Below, piece by piece: positions 12,740-26,422 of a stretch of DNA of 64,000 nucleotides (position 1 is the stretch's first letter; each line of letters opens with the position of its first letter). Source of the stretch: Archilochus colubris (Eukaryota > Chordata > Aves > Apodiformes > Trochilidae). The stretch covers positions 1,736,001-1,800,000 of the forward strand of contig CM041090.1 of NCBI GenBank assembly GCA_023079485.1, in the 5' to 3' direction. A program made the translations under genes and the position numbers. Under the pieces are notes generated by a model, which ran no database searches, was not told where the DNA came from, and worked only from the letters and a program-made list of their open reading frames with translations.

Positions 12740-14149
12740 AGGTAGCCACCCATCAGCACCATCATCAGGCTCTCTTCAGGGGTGTGTTGTGGTTTTCAGC
12801 CTTTGGGGTTCTCTTGCTTCTTGGTGGAGATGTTGCCATTTTGTGTTAGTTCTCCTGTTGAGGCTTATCCCTGTTTACTGGGGCAGAATTAGCTTGGACA
12901 GGAAAGTGCAGGATTGCTTTTGCATGTGGAAAAGATGTGACTTTTATTTGAACTCTGTCCCCTGTGGCATGAGTAATGGTAGGATTTGAGTACTGTGTAC
13001 CTTTTGTGGCTGGTTGCCAGACAGGGATTGACCAGGAGGGGTGAAAAGAGCTGTAGCCCTAGAATAGAATTGTTTCTGTGTCACCTGATGCATTTATGAG
13101 GCTGCTGGAAACTCCTTTTCCATTTGGAGCTGTGCGTGTCCAGGCTTGTCAACAGCTGCCAAGGATATTCTCTTTTTTTATCATTTAAGTAGCATGGCCA
13201 AGAAGAAAGCAGTGATGCCAGTTCTGGAGATTTCAGTGCACATCCTGATGTCTTCCTTGGAAGATCCATCACATGGAGTTACCTGAAGGTAGAAGCTTCA
13301 GCTTTCCTTTTGAAAGACAAGGGGAATTTATCTCCTGGTTTCAAGTTAACTACTGATGAAAAAGGACTCTAACACTGGAAGGGAAACAAAAAGACCATCT
13401 CAAACTTAAGATTACAAAGCTCTTCTCATCATCTTGGAGACCTCAGTCATAATATTTTTCAAGTGGGGTTAAAATTCTGGTAGCTGATACATTTGCTGGA
13501 CCAAAAGCTGTTTTGAGAGATCAGTGATCTGTACACTTCAATACTTATTATATTTTATAATAAGCAGAGAACAAAATCAACTGGGGGCCATTATCTGTTT
13601 TCAAGTTAAAACAGCAACACAGAAGTTGTTATGCAACAGTTTCTCTAATATCCACATAATTAACAGCACAAGTTTTTCCTTGTAATGCGTCCAACAAGAT
13701 TCCTTTTCCCTTAACAGTTTTGTGTTGCTAAGTTGTTTCTTCATGGGATTTTTCAGAGGGGTATCTGAATTGCAGGATGGCATTTGTTAGGGGAGAAAAT
13801 GGGAGAAAGCTCAGCTGCCACTGCTTTTGGTAAACTCAGGTCTGTATCTGGAGTGCTGGTATTTTCAGGTTTTAGGATTCTGTTGAAGTCTACATAGAGA
13901 CAGATCTAGCTGCAAATCATGTTGAAGTTAAAACTTTCTTTGGTCAAAAGCATGTCTGTGAACTGTGACCCAGGCTTTAGTTTTAAAGTAAGTGTTCAGT
14001 TAAACAACTTTTGTTTTAGAGTTAGGAACTTCATGGAAATGAGTGCCAAAGGGAGCTGTGGATAACTGTGTTTCTCTTTTGACATGCTGCCTACAGCTAA
14101 AATAAAACTACTTACAAAGGGCCCCACCCCTGCAATAACTTAAGGCAGA

Positions 14150-14476
14150 GTTTGGAGCTAATGTCTCTTCTGGCACAGGGACTGGGGGAGCCAGAAGCAA
14201 TCCCAAGATGTGGATGCATGCACGCTCCCAGTGCCGGCTTTCCCAGAGCAAAAGCGGAAACTCCCGTGAAGGAAGTCGGAGACTGAAGGGGTTAAATGAA
14301 ATACAACTCCTTTTCCTGTGCAGTAAGGATTAGTAACCAAACAGAAGCTGGAGAGAAGAGCCTTAAAAGCCGATGTTTGAACCAGAAGGATAGGAAAGTG
14401 GGGTTTGGAGTTTGGCTGCAGGGTGGTGTGAGTGCCTCCAACTTTTGCACTCACCTTCCACAGGTACATGCAGAAG
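14150..14476 (+). promoter_or_regulatory. CpG-enriched block with splice donor; candidate upstream promoter/noncoding first exon
   Basis: Five CpG dinucleotides fall within about 70 bp at 14220-14280, in a region otherwise nearly free of CpG. A TTAAAAG TATA-like box lies near 14364. A consensus donor (CAGAAG followed by GTAAGT) sits at 14477. Papilin's first recognised exon (26423) begins at a splice acceptor just six bases before its ATG, so at least one noncoding exon must lie upstream on the plus strand. This block is the best candidate I can see, about 12 kb upstream. It may instead be unrelated or simply chance. Confidence 0.25.
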
Positions 14477-17400
14477 GTAAGTGCTGACTTTGGGTTCTAG
14501 GCAGTCTCCTGATCCCTCTGCCTGAACATCTATTTTCTATTTGTTTTTGGTTTTTTTTTTTCCAGTGTTATTTGTGCTTCTTAAACCATGTTTTATTTCC
14601 CTGTATAAAAGTACAGGGGACAGGAGAGACCAGAGTCCTTATGACTGCAAAATTTTATTTCTTAGAAGGAAGGGAAGAAGAAGCTCCATGTATTTGGTGA
14701 ACATTAACACCTTTCACTTGCAGTTAATTATACTGAGACTTAATGTCATCAAAACTGCCATTCCTGACATGCTGGGTGGGGGAAGCAGGGAGATGGAAGG
14801 GGACGAGGTATCAGTAGGGTAGGATGCTGGGCAAACACAGCAGGGATGTTGGCTGGAGAAGAATAATTTTTGTTGAAAGGAATAAATCTTGCCAAGGTAT
14901 CAAGACCCTTGAAATCTCTAACCCTTGGAGTGCTCAGCTGCTTCTGTTTCTGTGCTGGCAGGTGCTGAGGAGTGAGTTTCTCCTCCTCAGCCTGGCATTG
15001 CCTGCAGCTGTGTGACACAGGACACATTTGGGAAGCTCCTCCCCAGCAAACGGTGCTGTCAGATCCGATCCACTTGTGAAAGGGGAGGTTTGCAGGGCTG
15101 GATCTCCCATCCCTGAGGAAGTGTGATGCACGAGGGAGGCCAGGAAAGCAGTTTCAGGGACCTGTCCTGCCATGGAGAGGGTAATGGGCTGGCAGCAATG
15201 TGGTACCGTGGGGGATTTGCCTGGTGCACTGGTGTTCTTTGTGGGCGGTCAGGTGGAGAATGCTACTGATTGTGATGCTATTGATTTTAAAATGGAATTT
15301 CAAAGCTTTGGTGAAGGCAGCATCAGTCTCGAGTGGAGTTCCTAGGACTAGGAATAACTGGTGGTAGTGGAGGAGCTTAGGGAGATGGTGTGTTTCTTGA
15401 AGTCTGTCTTTACAAACCCTAAAGAGGGTCTGTAAGCACTTTACCTTATTATTTTTGGATGAGTCTTCACAACACTTGGGGTTTATTTTATCCTTTCTAC
15501 ATTGCACTGATGAAGGCCCTTCCACACCTCCTCTGTAAGCTGGCTTGGAGCTTAAATGTTTCCTGGCTTCCTAGGGCTGTACCACCCTCTGTGATGCCAG
15601 AGTGTTTCCCAGTCTCTGTAGATGGATCAGCTGTTAAGGAACATCTCTGGGATGTGGGGTGTTTGGGAGCTGATGTGCTCTGTAGCCACCTGTGTGTTGG
15701 GCAACTTTGTTCTGGACTTTGAGGACAAGTGTTCTGCTGTTACAGGGACCAAAGGGAGGTGTTGGTCATGTGCATCAAAGGTAGGACCACGTATCTGTGG
15801 CATGGCACTACCTTAAACTAATATTTGTTCATGTTAGTAAACAGCAAAATTAATAAAGTGGAAAGAAAAAAAAAAAAGAGTAAATTGGTTGTCTCTGGAA
15901 GGTTTGCTTTTAGTATGTTTTCCTACCCAGTGTAAGATGATGGAGACTTCTTTTTCAAGCATATTTTCAGGTTCTCACACCCTGTGAAGCATCCTGACAC
16001 CTCAGAGGGACTTGTTTTTAGAATGTTTTGATCTGTGAGTATAAATATTGTTGGCTGGTGTTGGGGTAGTGACTCTGTTTACATGTAGACAGATTTGGAA
16101 TAGCAAACAGTACAATCTACTCATTGAGAGAACTCCAAGTATTTGAGAGAAGAGGTGTAACATTGAGATCATTTTTAAGCAAGTTTTATTTGCTGGTCTC
16201 AGTGTATATATATTAAGAAGTGATAAGTGTAAAATTGTCTTGATTTTAAGGGGAAAGTAGCAATCCTGGTGGTACTACAACACTATAGACAAGTTAGAGA
16301 ATGGGTTATCTCAAATGTTGCTGTTCAGTAAGTGCAGTACTTCTTGTATCTCTGCTTTTGGGTTGGGTCCTCTCTGAGCTCCAGCTCCTTGCCTGTTTGG
16401 TAAAAGCCAATGCTTGTAGAGCTCATCTAATTGAGTTACTTAAGGGATTAATTGCCTCACGAATTAGGCACCAAGATTCAGCTGGAGTCTGTGTGAATGG
16501 CTGTGCCTTGACTTGCTGAAAGGGTTTCAGAAATGGGAAAGGAGTAATGTTGCAACTGGTTTTGCTGGTGGTACTTGAGTTTGTGTTAAAAGAGCAAATT
16601 TTAACAGATGTGCTGTTAAAATGGGGAACATGGACTGGGGGGAAAACTCCCAGCTTGATTGTTGTCTCCTCCTTCTGATGCAAAGCTAGGCAAAGTATTC
16701 TTCTGTGCCTCAGAATGGGCAGAGTTTATGCTGCCAGCAGGCTTTCTCTTTGTTCAGAAGGGGGTCTAAAGTGTTAATAAAATGCTAACCTTTTATTCGA
16801 CTGTGAATGTACCTTATGATTCACTTACACACAGCAAACTAAGCATTTTTGGTGGTTTTTTTTGGTTTTTGGGGGTGTGGGGTTTTTTTTCTTTCTTTCT
16901 TTTTTTTTTTTTTTTTTCCCCTCATCAAAGAGGATGAGATCTGTCCCTTTGTATAAGAACAGCACCTTGGCTGCAGGTCCAAGAGGTCTCTCAGTTCACG
17001 TTATAGGCTCATCATTAACTGAGTGAGGGGGCAAACCTTCTCCTAGTGGCATCTTTAGTGCTGCTTAGTGAACTACAAGAGGAATTAACTTGCTTTGCTC
17101 TGAGGTTTGCAGGGAGGATTAAATGAAAGTGATGATGAACCCCTCAGTGCACCTGGCACAGAGCTCCTGAGCCCAGGCAGGGAGGGAGGATTGCTCCAAA
17201 CCAGTGCAGTCATTTGCAGCTCTGCCCATGGTATGAAGGGCTTGTCAGAAGAATTTATTTCTCTAGAAATGATACTTTGCTGGGTACAGTTTCACTGTCT
17301 CATTTTTTACCACCCTTGGATCTATAATGTGATTTGTTGTGGTCCAGTCTTGTCTTGGGTGATGAATAATAACCATTTATGAGATATTTGGGAAGGAATT

Positions 17401-20400
17401 TTAATACAAAAGATTTGAGTGGGTACCTACTCATACCTAAAACCACTTGTTGATGCTTTCTCACCCAGCAATAACTTTGCCTTTTTGACATCCAGAAAAC
17501 AAGTACCATCCCCAGATTGTTTATTTCTCTGCCTAGGCCTTAGAGCAGTAATTGAGAGTCTCCTTTGGGCATCTGTGGAAGAAACCAGCTTCAGAGCAAA
17601 GAAACAAATTATTTTTAGATCCCAGTGTTGTCATTTTGCTGTAATCACACAGTCAAGCATGTGCTTCCTTTGAGATCTCTCCAGACACTGCAGTGTGATC
17701 ACATTCTCTTAAGATCATTTTTCCTGAAGTTAATTTTTCGTGACAGATGAAAGATGCTTGTGCTGGTATCCTTAGAGACCACAGCCCTAATTCCACTAGC
17801 CCACATTCTGCCTCCTAAGTTTGTTAGTCAAAAGTTCTGGAGTTTGTTTGGTTTATTCCCTTTTCATTTCTTGCAGTTCTCATATTAGTAGTCTTTCCCT
17901 TGCAGAGTGATGGGAGTAAGCTCACTGACTCCTCTGGGGGAATTCCTGCTTTACACCACTGTAGGTTTGTCATCTGCATCACAGTTAGGAAGGGTAATTC
18001 CTTAGGGAAGAGGTGTACCCATACAAATGTGCTCTGTTTGGCATGTTGACAGATATATACAGTTAAAACTGAGTGAGCTTTAAAAATAAAAAAAACAACA
18101 AACCAAAGTATCACAGATTCCAGAAACAACGTGGAGGCAGCAGCAATCAAACCCCACAGGTGGTTCATGTTTTCCTGTCTGTTATGAATCTACAAGCACA
18201 TTTATATCAGGTAACACAGCTCTTCCCTCTGCCTGCAACAAGCATACAGTTGAATTTAGTTCTAACATCCCCTCAGTGAGCAGAGATGCAGAACGTGCAA
18301 AGAGGCATAGAAAAGAACTGTCATTGTTTTCAAGTTCCCTTTTGAGATAATGCTCTTTTATTGTTATTCCTTTAACTCCTTGTACAGTGGAGAAAATTGT
18401 TGTATTTATATTTAGGATGGAATGAAGTTAAATAAAACTGGAAGTTGTTTTTCAGCATCAAAACCCTTTGCTTTCCTAAAGACTTCTCAGGCATTTGAAC
18501 TGGAGGGGACTAATCTCAGCTGGCTAACATGTAAACAGCAGCAGCAATGCTCAGTGTCAGGCAATGTTAAAGAGCAGGCTAAATAAGTCGTATGAGTTTG
18601 AACTGTGACAGGAGAGCACTAAATTTAAAAGCTTATTAGCCATTCCTCTTCAATTATGTTGGTGTTTGGAATATTATATGCTTGTCATGTGTTTTCCATA
18701 GGCAGTGTGTGGTTTCTTGCTGTCTAAATCAGTCTGTGTGCACTGGCTGTTATCCCTACATGCTCCCAGATTTAATTAACAGCTAAGCACAGTGAGACTA
18801 CCAAAATAGAAGGCAGAATCCTATCTTTACTCCTTATGATAAATCTCTAGCTGCAGACCTAATAGTGGGAGGCTGTTTGCAGAAAATGGAATCTCAGCTG
18901 GTATTAATAAGTAGACAGAAACTTGTTCTCATGAAATAAAGTATTGGCCCCAGTAAAGGGCTGGCATGGTGAGCACATTTGCTTGAAGATGCTGCTTCCC
19001 TGACCTAAACCTCAGATACTTCACCATGGATTTTGGAGAGTGGGAAAGATACCTGCCACTTTGCCTACCCCTCATTAGGCTGTGCTGTGAAGCCTTCCTA
19101 TAGAACTTCTGTGTGGTTCACAGTCTGATCTTGCTCTTGCACCTGGTGATTTTTCATCTACAGCTTTTCTTTTTTAATTTACTCAGCCTGAAAGTGTATG
19201 ACAGAGGCTGCGACAGCTTCCCCAGGTGCTGCTGAACTTGACACTGCTGTAGAAGTCTTCTCTTAAAACAGTCAGTCTGAGCTGGCCACGCTAAATGATG
19301 GCTTGGTGCAGATTTATGTGCCTGGTATGGATCAAGCTGAGGGCTGAGATCAAAACCTACTGATAGATTAGTCTAGAAGATGCTGCATGTTACCACTACT
19401 CAATTCTCCAGCCAGCTGGTCCTCACTGCTGTGCTCATTAGTAAGTTTGTGTAACTTTTTTTTTTTTTCATTTAACAAGGTGAATTTTAAATTAATTGTA
19501 GCTGAAAGATTATCTTTCATAATGTGACAGTATGGCTGAAAGTCTATCTCAGCACAATTACTTTCTTGATGAGGATTCTTCAACTCCCAGCACGTATTTA
19601 GAGTGAATTAATAAATCTGGATACCAATGTGAAGACATCTCAATAAAACTTAATTGGACAGCTTTTTTTTTTTTTTTTAATTCTTTCCCCTTTCTCACTA
19701 AGGTCTTTCAGCAACTCTTGCATTCAAACATGTCTGAATGTTTGAACACATTTTTCCATTGCTTTGTATATAAACAGCTCATTGTGAATGTGACTGACCA
19801 TGTGCTCCAGGCAAATAAAACTCATCCTCCCATTTTAATAGCCACATGCACTTTATTGGCTTCTCTGCCCTAGCCCAAAGGACACCAAGCCCAGGATTTT
19901 TCTTGGAAAAATGTCAAACAAAATATGGTTTACTATAGTCAAGGAAGAAAAAAGGCATATCGAGAATGATTGTGAATGTGATAGCCTCTGCCTAAAGGGG
20001 TGATTGGTTTCTTCCTTCCTCTGAGGCTGTGTTGTACTCTTCATGCTCTCTGAGCTCTGTTTGCAGCCTAAGTAAAAGATGATTTTCCCCCACTCTTGAT
20101 CCCTATTCCATGGAGTCTCTCCCTGCTTTCATCTCACCTTTTTTCTGTATTTTCCCTTTTTAACTTTTCCACCAAAACCTTACAAGTGCTTCTCAATAGA
20201 GAAGCAAGCTGGAACCAAGATCTGCTGGGTGTCTCGAGACCAAAAGAAAAAATCATAATGTCTTTAGAAACTGGAATGAGTCTGAAAGCTAAAAGACTTT
20301 GCTCTGAGTCAGTGGATATAAGAATTTATGCTGGTGGATAATTGGGCAACTTATCACTCTCCTTTCTGACTTTCCACCTCCTTCAGCCAAACTTCTAAAA

Positions 20401-21810
20401 AACGAAGAGCTGAATGAGATATGTGGGAGCTGGGAGAGGAGGGAAGGGAATTCTGCAAAGCTGTGAGTAGTGGGATCACAGAAGCAGTTTCTGCTTTAGT
20501 GTTGGATGTGCTAAACTTCACAATAAGTGATTTCTATCTGTAATGCAATGGGCAAATATTTATTGCAGGTGTGGCCAACTCGTGGCTCAGAAGCCACAGC
20601 AAGGAAGCTTCTGTGTGAGGGTTACCTCAGCTGGGAATAACAGATTCCCACTGGATAATTGAGATAAAATGAGCTGCAAGGACCTGCTGAAGATAGTATT
20701 GCTGGGTGGCTTTGCTGCTTACCTGCAAGCCCAGATAAAGCTTGTATGGCAGTAGAAAAGTGGGAGCCCTGCAGGGGTCTTTATCTTCTGCTTATGGACC
20801 ACTCCCAGAACAGTCCCTGGCCCACATATGTGGTATAGGGATTTGGCCAAAGGATGATTTAGCTGTGTGGTTCTCAGAGAGAAGATTTGGTCTGTTGAAT
20901 GTGCTAAACAGAGAAGTCCCACATAGCTGTCTGGCCAATAATTCCCAAACAGAATAGAGAAAAACCCAGAGTAACAAATCTGTGAGCAATGGAACTCATG
21001 AGACTTGTTTTATTCTGAGTTTGTGATCTGATTCTGCAGTGTCTAAACAGCTTAAACCCTTCTTTAAATAAGGCTGGGTTGTTGGTAGCATCTCCTTCAA
21101 CTTTGGATTCCCTGTTTTTGAAGAGAAAAAGTAATCATCTAAATGGGTTAAATGTCCAACACGTCTTAATCCCAGCCATGTATCTTTTCCTTCAGACAGA
21201 ACTTTATGCTTTGGAAGCCCTGAAATCAGCCAGCTGATTCAAAGTTATTTTTACATATGTATACAGGCAACATATGCCTTGTTTTCTGTAGGAACACTGA
21301 AGTTTAGTGGTTTGGAAAAGAAGCCAAGGTTAACTAAGCCACCCTGAGCCTTGTTTCTGCATTGGAAGGCAGGATTTACATGCATAAAGTAAGTATAGGA
21401 GCCATTAAACTATCCACAATTTTGGAACACACTCATTAATTTGGTCCTAATGAAGATCTTGCTAACCTGCCTCAGCCAGGACAGGAGTTTGTAACTAAAT
21501 AAAATATTTTTACCCCTGTTCACTGGTTGCTCTGCTATGGAGAAGTCTCCAAGGCTGCCCATCTGTCTTTGTAGACCTTCTGTTATGTCAAAAGCTTCTT
21601 TCCTAAGTGAGTTCAGTGCTAAGCCCTGAAATAAGGGTTCTTATCCCAGTTTCCAGCTGTACTGGAGTTCTTTTGTTCTCTCCAGAGTTACAAAATTTCT
21701 GCCATCTCCTCTTGGCTCTCTGACCCTCCCATCCACAGTGCCAGGGAGAAGCAGGTGTTGTGGTGGAGGCAGTTCAGAAAGGGAAGAGCATTCAGGAGTT
21801 ACTGAAATTT
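14477..21810. other. Non-coding stretch with simple repeats
   Basis: No gene is recognised. T-rich tracts occur at about 16850-16920, 19450-19470 and 19663-19680, and an A tract lies near 15866. If the candidate first exon ending at 14476 is real, this would be intronic. Confidence 0.4.
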
Positions 21811-22354
21811 CATAGAATCATAGAACTGGCTGGGTTGGAAGGGACCTCAGAGATCATTGACTCCAACCCTTGAACCACCGTTGCGGTTCCCAGCCCATGG
21901 CACTGAGTGCCACATCCAGGCTCTTTGGAAATATCTCCAGACACGGAGAATCCACTACTTCCCTGGGCAGCCCATTCCAATGCCTGATCACCCTCTCCAG
22001 AAAGAAATTCTTTCTCATCTCCAACCTAAACCTCCCCTGGCACAACTTGAGACCCTGCCCTCTTGTCTTGCTGAGAGTTGCCTGGGAAAAGAGCCCAATC
22101 CCCCCCTGGCTCCAACCTCCTTTCAGGGAGTTGTAGAGAGTGATGAGGTCTCCCCTGAGCCTCCTCTTCTCCAGCCTCAACACCCCCAGCTCCCTCAGCC
22201 TCTCCTCATAGGGTCTGTGCTCGAGTCCCTTCACCAGCCTGGTTGCCCTCCTTTGGACCTGCTCCAGGACCTCAATCTCCTTCCTGAACTGGGGGGCCCA
22301 GAACTGGACACAGGACTCAAGCTGTGGCCTCACCAGGGCTGAGCACAGGGGCAA
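21811..22354 (-). mobile_element. CR1 LINE, 5'-truncated, minus strand
   Basis: Starts with the reverse complement of the CR1 tail (CATAGAATCATAGAA). The minus strand carries about 170 codons of CR1 reverse-transcriptase C-terminus, including [19 protein letters not shown] and the [14 protein letters not shown] block. The truncated 5' end abuts a short tandem repeat. The opposite strand also has a long open frame, which is only a shadow. Confidence 0.94.
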
Positions 22355-22402
22355 AATTTCCATAGAATTTGATTTCCATAGAATTTCCATAGAATATGAT
22401 TT
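22355..22402. repeat. Short tandem repeat, TTTCCATAGAAT unit
   Basis: Three imperfect copies of a unit of about 12-20 bp (TTTCCATAGAATTTGAT-like) lie directly at the truncated 5' edge of the minus-strand CR1. The unit resembles the CR1 tail motif, so it may be a by-product of the insertion. Confidence 0.6.
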
Positions 22403-24119
22403 GATCCATACTATTTTGGGGTAGAAAGGTCCTGAGGTGCTACAATCAGATTCAAGTTTGAACTTCTCTAGTGTTCAGAGGAGCTTAACTCTTAGGGAAA
22501 ACAGCTTCATAGTTCAGGTCTGGACTTTCTTTTTGACCAAGCTGGAATCAGTCACTACCTCAGCCCTTTTTATTCATTTCACCTAAGCATTTAATGTCAG
22601 AGGTTGGCTGGGCAATTTGGAATGTTTCAGCCAGACACTCTTCTAGTCCTGGTTGAGGATTCTGATGGTTTCTTGCTTTTTGTGGAGTGATTCACAATCC
22701 CTCTCACTGAGATAGCTTCATAGTTGAGCACTGTGGCAGGAATTCTTCCATGTGAGCTTCCCAGCAGCTGTTCCATATCTTGAGCATAAAGTCACCATTT
22801 CCCCTCAGGCCCTGCTGCTGTTTCTGGGTGGAGGGGGGGTGGAGATGCTGTCCTAGGACACAGTGGGAAAGGGAGCTGGGGAGGCTTGGAGAGAACTGAG
22901 GAAGGGCAGGAAGCACAGGGAACACCAGCTGCTGTTGTTCTAAGTGAAGGATCTGCAAAACACTGTCGTTTTCACTCCTTCCCCACATACCCAGGCTTCA
23001 GTGAGCAGAACAGCAAACAAGCAGGATAACCATCTGCTGCTGTATCCCGAGTCCTACAAGGTGTGATAGAGCCATTAAATCTGGGGAAAGAACTTGACCT
23101 TTTTCCAAAGGTTTCAGACAGCTTCTCTGGTCCCATCTGTATTGTTTGTAGCTCAAAGTGAGGCAAAAGGGATCAATGCTGAACACTGCACCCGAGGAAG
23201 ACTTTAGATAATGCTGGAGCTCAGAGAACCAGACACAAAAGTTGTTTTGCAGTGGTGGAATTAATAGGATACAGAAGGTCCTGTTCTTCCTTCTGAGCAT
23301 CCTTCCTGGAATCTGTCAGCTAGTTCAATAGGGCTGAGTGGTCTAAACTTTTTAATGCTACATTTGGGACAAATGACAGCAATTCCCATGCAAGGGCAAT
23401 GGCACAAAAAAACAAGCAAACACTGGGGCTGTAATCTCTTGCTGCTTTGATGCCAGGGACAGCCCCAGACATTGGGTGCTGTCTCCAGTTGGTTCCTTGC
23501 AGAATCTTTTTATCCTATCTGACTACAAACCTCCAAGATATCAACAGCTTGGGGAGCAGGAGCACTTCTAGCCCTGGTGAACTTCTTTATCCTCTGCTGC
23601 AGGAGCCAATATGGCTTCACTGCGTGGGAATCAGACCTTTTTCTTTGGAAATTTCACAGGGTTGGAGATGAAACCAATCGTGGCGTACCCTTGGTATTCA
23701 GGGTATGTGATCTGTGTTTTTGCAGCTGGAATGAGTGTCAATATGTGGCTTATTTTCAGTAAGCACTGCTTGAGAAAAGTAGTGATATGGACTGCAACAC
23801 TAATATACAGTGCAGTACATGGTGTACTGCAGTGGTGTTTCATACAAGGATTAAAAACTTGGTTGGTAATTACATTTTCAGCTTTCTTTTGGGCAAATAC
23901 ACCACTCTTGGGCTGAGTTCACTGGGTTCTAGTCAAAATAGCATTATGCTTATTACAGTTTTGAATCTCCTGATAGTTGTAGTCAATGTTTTTCAGGTGT
24001 CTGTGGGCATTCTCATGTATTATCATATGCTGGTGACTCAGGATCCCTGTACATCAGGTGGGGATGCAAACCCCAGGAATGCACATACTGACAATGCTGT
24101 ATGTGCTGATGCTTAGAGG

Positions 24120-24530
24120 TGCTCTGCCTCCAGCCAGGTGGAGGAGAGGGACAACTGGATTTATTGGATTGTGTGGATTCGATGGCCTGGCACATTACAG
24201 CCACAAAAGTGTAAAGCCTTGGTGGACACTGATGCACAGTGCACCCTAATGCCATCGAATCAGAAAGGGACAGAATCCATCACTATTTCTGGAGGGATCT
24301 AAAGAACTGAGTATTGTGAAGGCTGATGTGAGCCTCACTGGAATAAAGTGGCATAAACACCCTACAGTGACTGGTCCAGATGCTCCGTGCATCCTTGGCA
24401 CAGACTAAGTCAAGGGAGGGGATTTCAAGGACCCGAAAGGGTACCAGTGGTCCTTTGGTACTGCAGCTATAAAGACTGAGAATGCAGGATGGCTGCATGC
24501 TTTGTTTGGCCTTTCAGATAAATCCTTTGT
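24120..24530 (+). pseudogene. Decayed endogenous retrovirus protease-region fragment
   Basis: The plus strand shows a retroviral aspartic-protease-like segment resembling gag-pol remnants common in bird genomes. It covers the region before and around the catalytic loop and the downstream stretch leading towards reverse transcriptase. The copy is broken. At about 24225-24233 the catalytic triplet reads D-T-D where an active enzyme has D-T-G. The frame shifts near 24290, and a TAA stop interrupts the downstream frame at 24406-24408. Recognisable similarity fades after about 24530. I could not find flanking LTRs or gag and env parts. It cannot encode a working enzyme. Confidence 0.7.
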
Positions 24531-26422
24531 AGTGGGGTTGCTGAAAACTATATGGACAGCCATGGTTTGGTCCCAGTTCCCTCTCTGCCTCTTGGCTCAG
24601 ATGCCAGAAGGAGCTGAGCAGGCTGCCCATTAGCAGCAGAGCAGGGGATGTGTGTGTGTGTCTGTCCTGGCTGTCCTTCCCCTCTGGAAGGATTTGGCAG
24701 CTGGATAGGGTTGTGCTGCAGATCCAGCCTCTGGTTTGGCTTTTGGCCCCCCCTGGCACAGTGTGCTTGACCTCTTGTGGAGGGCATCTCCAGGTTGTTT
24801 CTTCCTTGACTTGAATGGGACATGAAGCAGTAGCATCTGTGGGTGCTAGAGGGTACATAACCTTCCCTCAGATTCTAAAGAAGGACTAATTCAAGACTGA
24901 TGAAAGTCTAAATAAATAAATAAGCTCTCACTTTAAACATTTATGTAAAAATGTATTTTAAATATAATATTTTTAAAACAAAAGAAGCTTTATTTTCTTA
25001 TGAATCATATGATTGGCACACAGTACATAGGGGGAGAAGCATCTCAGTGTCCATTTTCCTCATCACATTTTCCCTGTTCATTGGTGGAACTAGATTTTCA
25101 GCACGCAGCAGTTTTTACATCCAAAAGAAAACACATTAAAGAACAAGCCTTTTATGCCCAGCACTGTGAATGTTGGGACTGTCAAAATCCATGGTATACA
25201 TGGACTTAGAGCTTGTAATGAACTGTGAGACCTAGCACTATGAGAAATATAGGTGTTCATCATAAAGTAACCTGAAATATGCAGACACTAGATGAAGCAG
25301 GTTTCATTTTGGGTATTTTTTCTTTCTCTCTTGATATTCTCATGTATTGATGATTTATATTAATATTATAATTGTTAATGGTGATATAAATTCTTTATTT
25401 TATCTGGATTTAATAGGCCAGGCTAAAGGAGCTATATATCAAGTTTTAATATTAAAACAGATGTTACAATAACTGATGAGACAAAAAATTGCTTCCTTGA
25501 ATGCTTTTATGCCTGGTGAATGGAAGATTTCTCCATCTTTGCTTTTCCCTTTCCTTTCCCAGATCAGAAAGAAGCTTAGACCAGACAAAACTGTGTTGGG
25601 AATATCTAATCCACCTCTTCTATCTGGGCTCAGTTGACTGGTCATGAGGTAGAAAAAAAAAAAAAAAAGAAAAAAAAAAAAGAGAAATAAACAGTCTCTA
25701 TTGGCTGAAGTGTCCATGGTCAGAGCTGTAAGTGAGTGGTGGTTCATGTAGGCTTGGACCTGCAACTCAGAAAAGGAAGGGATAAAGTAGAAACAGGTAC
25801 TGCACCAACAGAGCATTGTGGTCCCAAAGTTGTGTAAAGCCAGGATTTTTAGGAACTGTTGTATCCTGCCATCTGTGTGGCCTGATCTCCTTTCTATCTC
25901 TGCTCTTCTGGTGGTTGAATCCAGGTACACCCAGGATAACTGTAGGATTTTAAACAAACAAGATCTCACAGTAACAGACATGAAACTTCACTAAGCCACA
26001 CAGGATGAATATAACATACAGAAACATTACCTGTGGAATTTTTTTACTCTGGATTGGTTGAAGTCATCGCAATCTTCAAGTATTTTATTCTGTGTATATG
26101 TAGAAGGATGGGAGGGCAGACATGCATCAACATGTAGCTTCCACTGTGCTGGGGGATGATGTTCTCAGAATACCAGAGGAAAGTTCAGGGAAATGTTTGA
26201 TCTCAGTAATTATATTCTGAGTTTCTGTGCAGTGTCATTTTAGTCTTTGCAGTTGCCTTCACCTACCCATGGACTGCAATGATAAAACTGTGTTTCCTCT
26301 CTCACCTTGATTTTAGCTCCACTTTTTTAGCTCCATTTTTGCTGTATGGCATCTTGGCTTTTCCACCATACAAGCAACAAAGCAGCAAGCAATTCTGATC
26401 AATAATCTTTCTGTTCCCACAG
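24531..26422. other. Non-coding stretch upstream of the papilin signal-peptide exon
   Basis: A (TG)n tract lies near 24647-24661. A long A-rich tract at about 25653-25682 creates phenylalanine-rich frames on the minus strand. No exon is recognised. The last 15 bases before 26423 form the acceptor (TTCTGTTCCCACAG). Confidence 0.5.

Noticed and set aside
21857..22342. 161-codon plus-strand frame
   Set aside because: It is antisense to the CR1 ORF2 remnant; the same shadow frame occurs in other CR1 copies (1488-1799, 36851-37402).
23611..23916. 101-codon plus-strand frame with hydrophobic segments upstream of the retroviral remnant
   Set aside because: No recognisable domain and no coding composition. 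It cannot be tied to a retroviral gene.
25439..25981. 180-codon minus-strand frame
   Set aside because: It is extended through an A-rich tract giving a run of phenylalanines, and has no domain or splice support.
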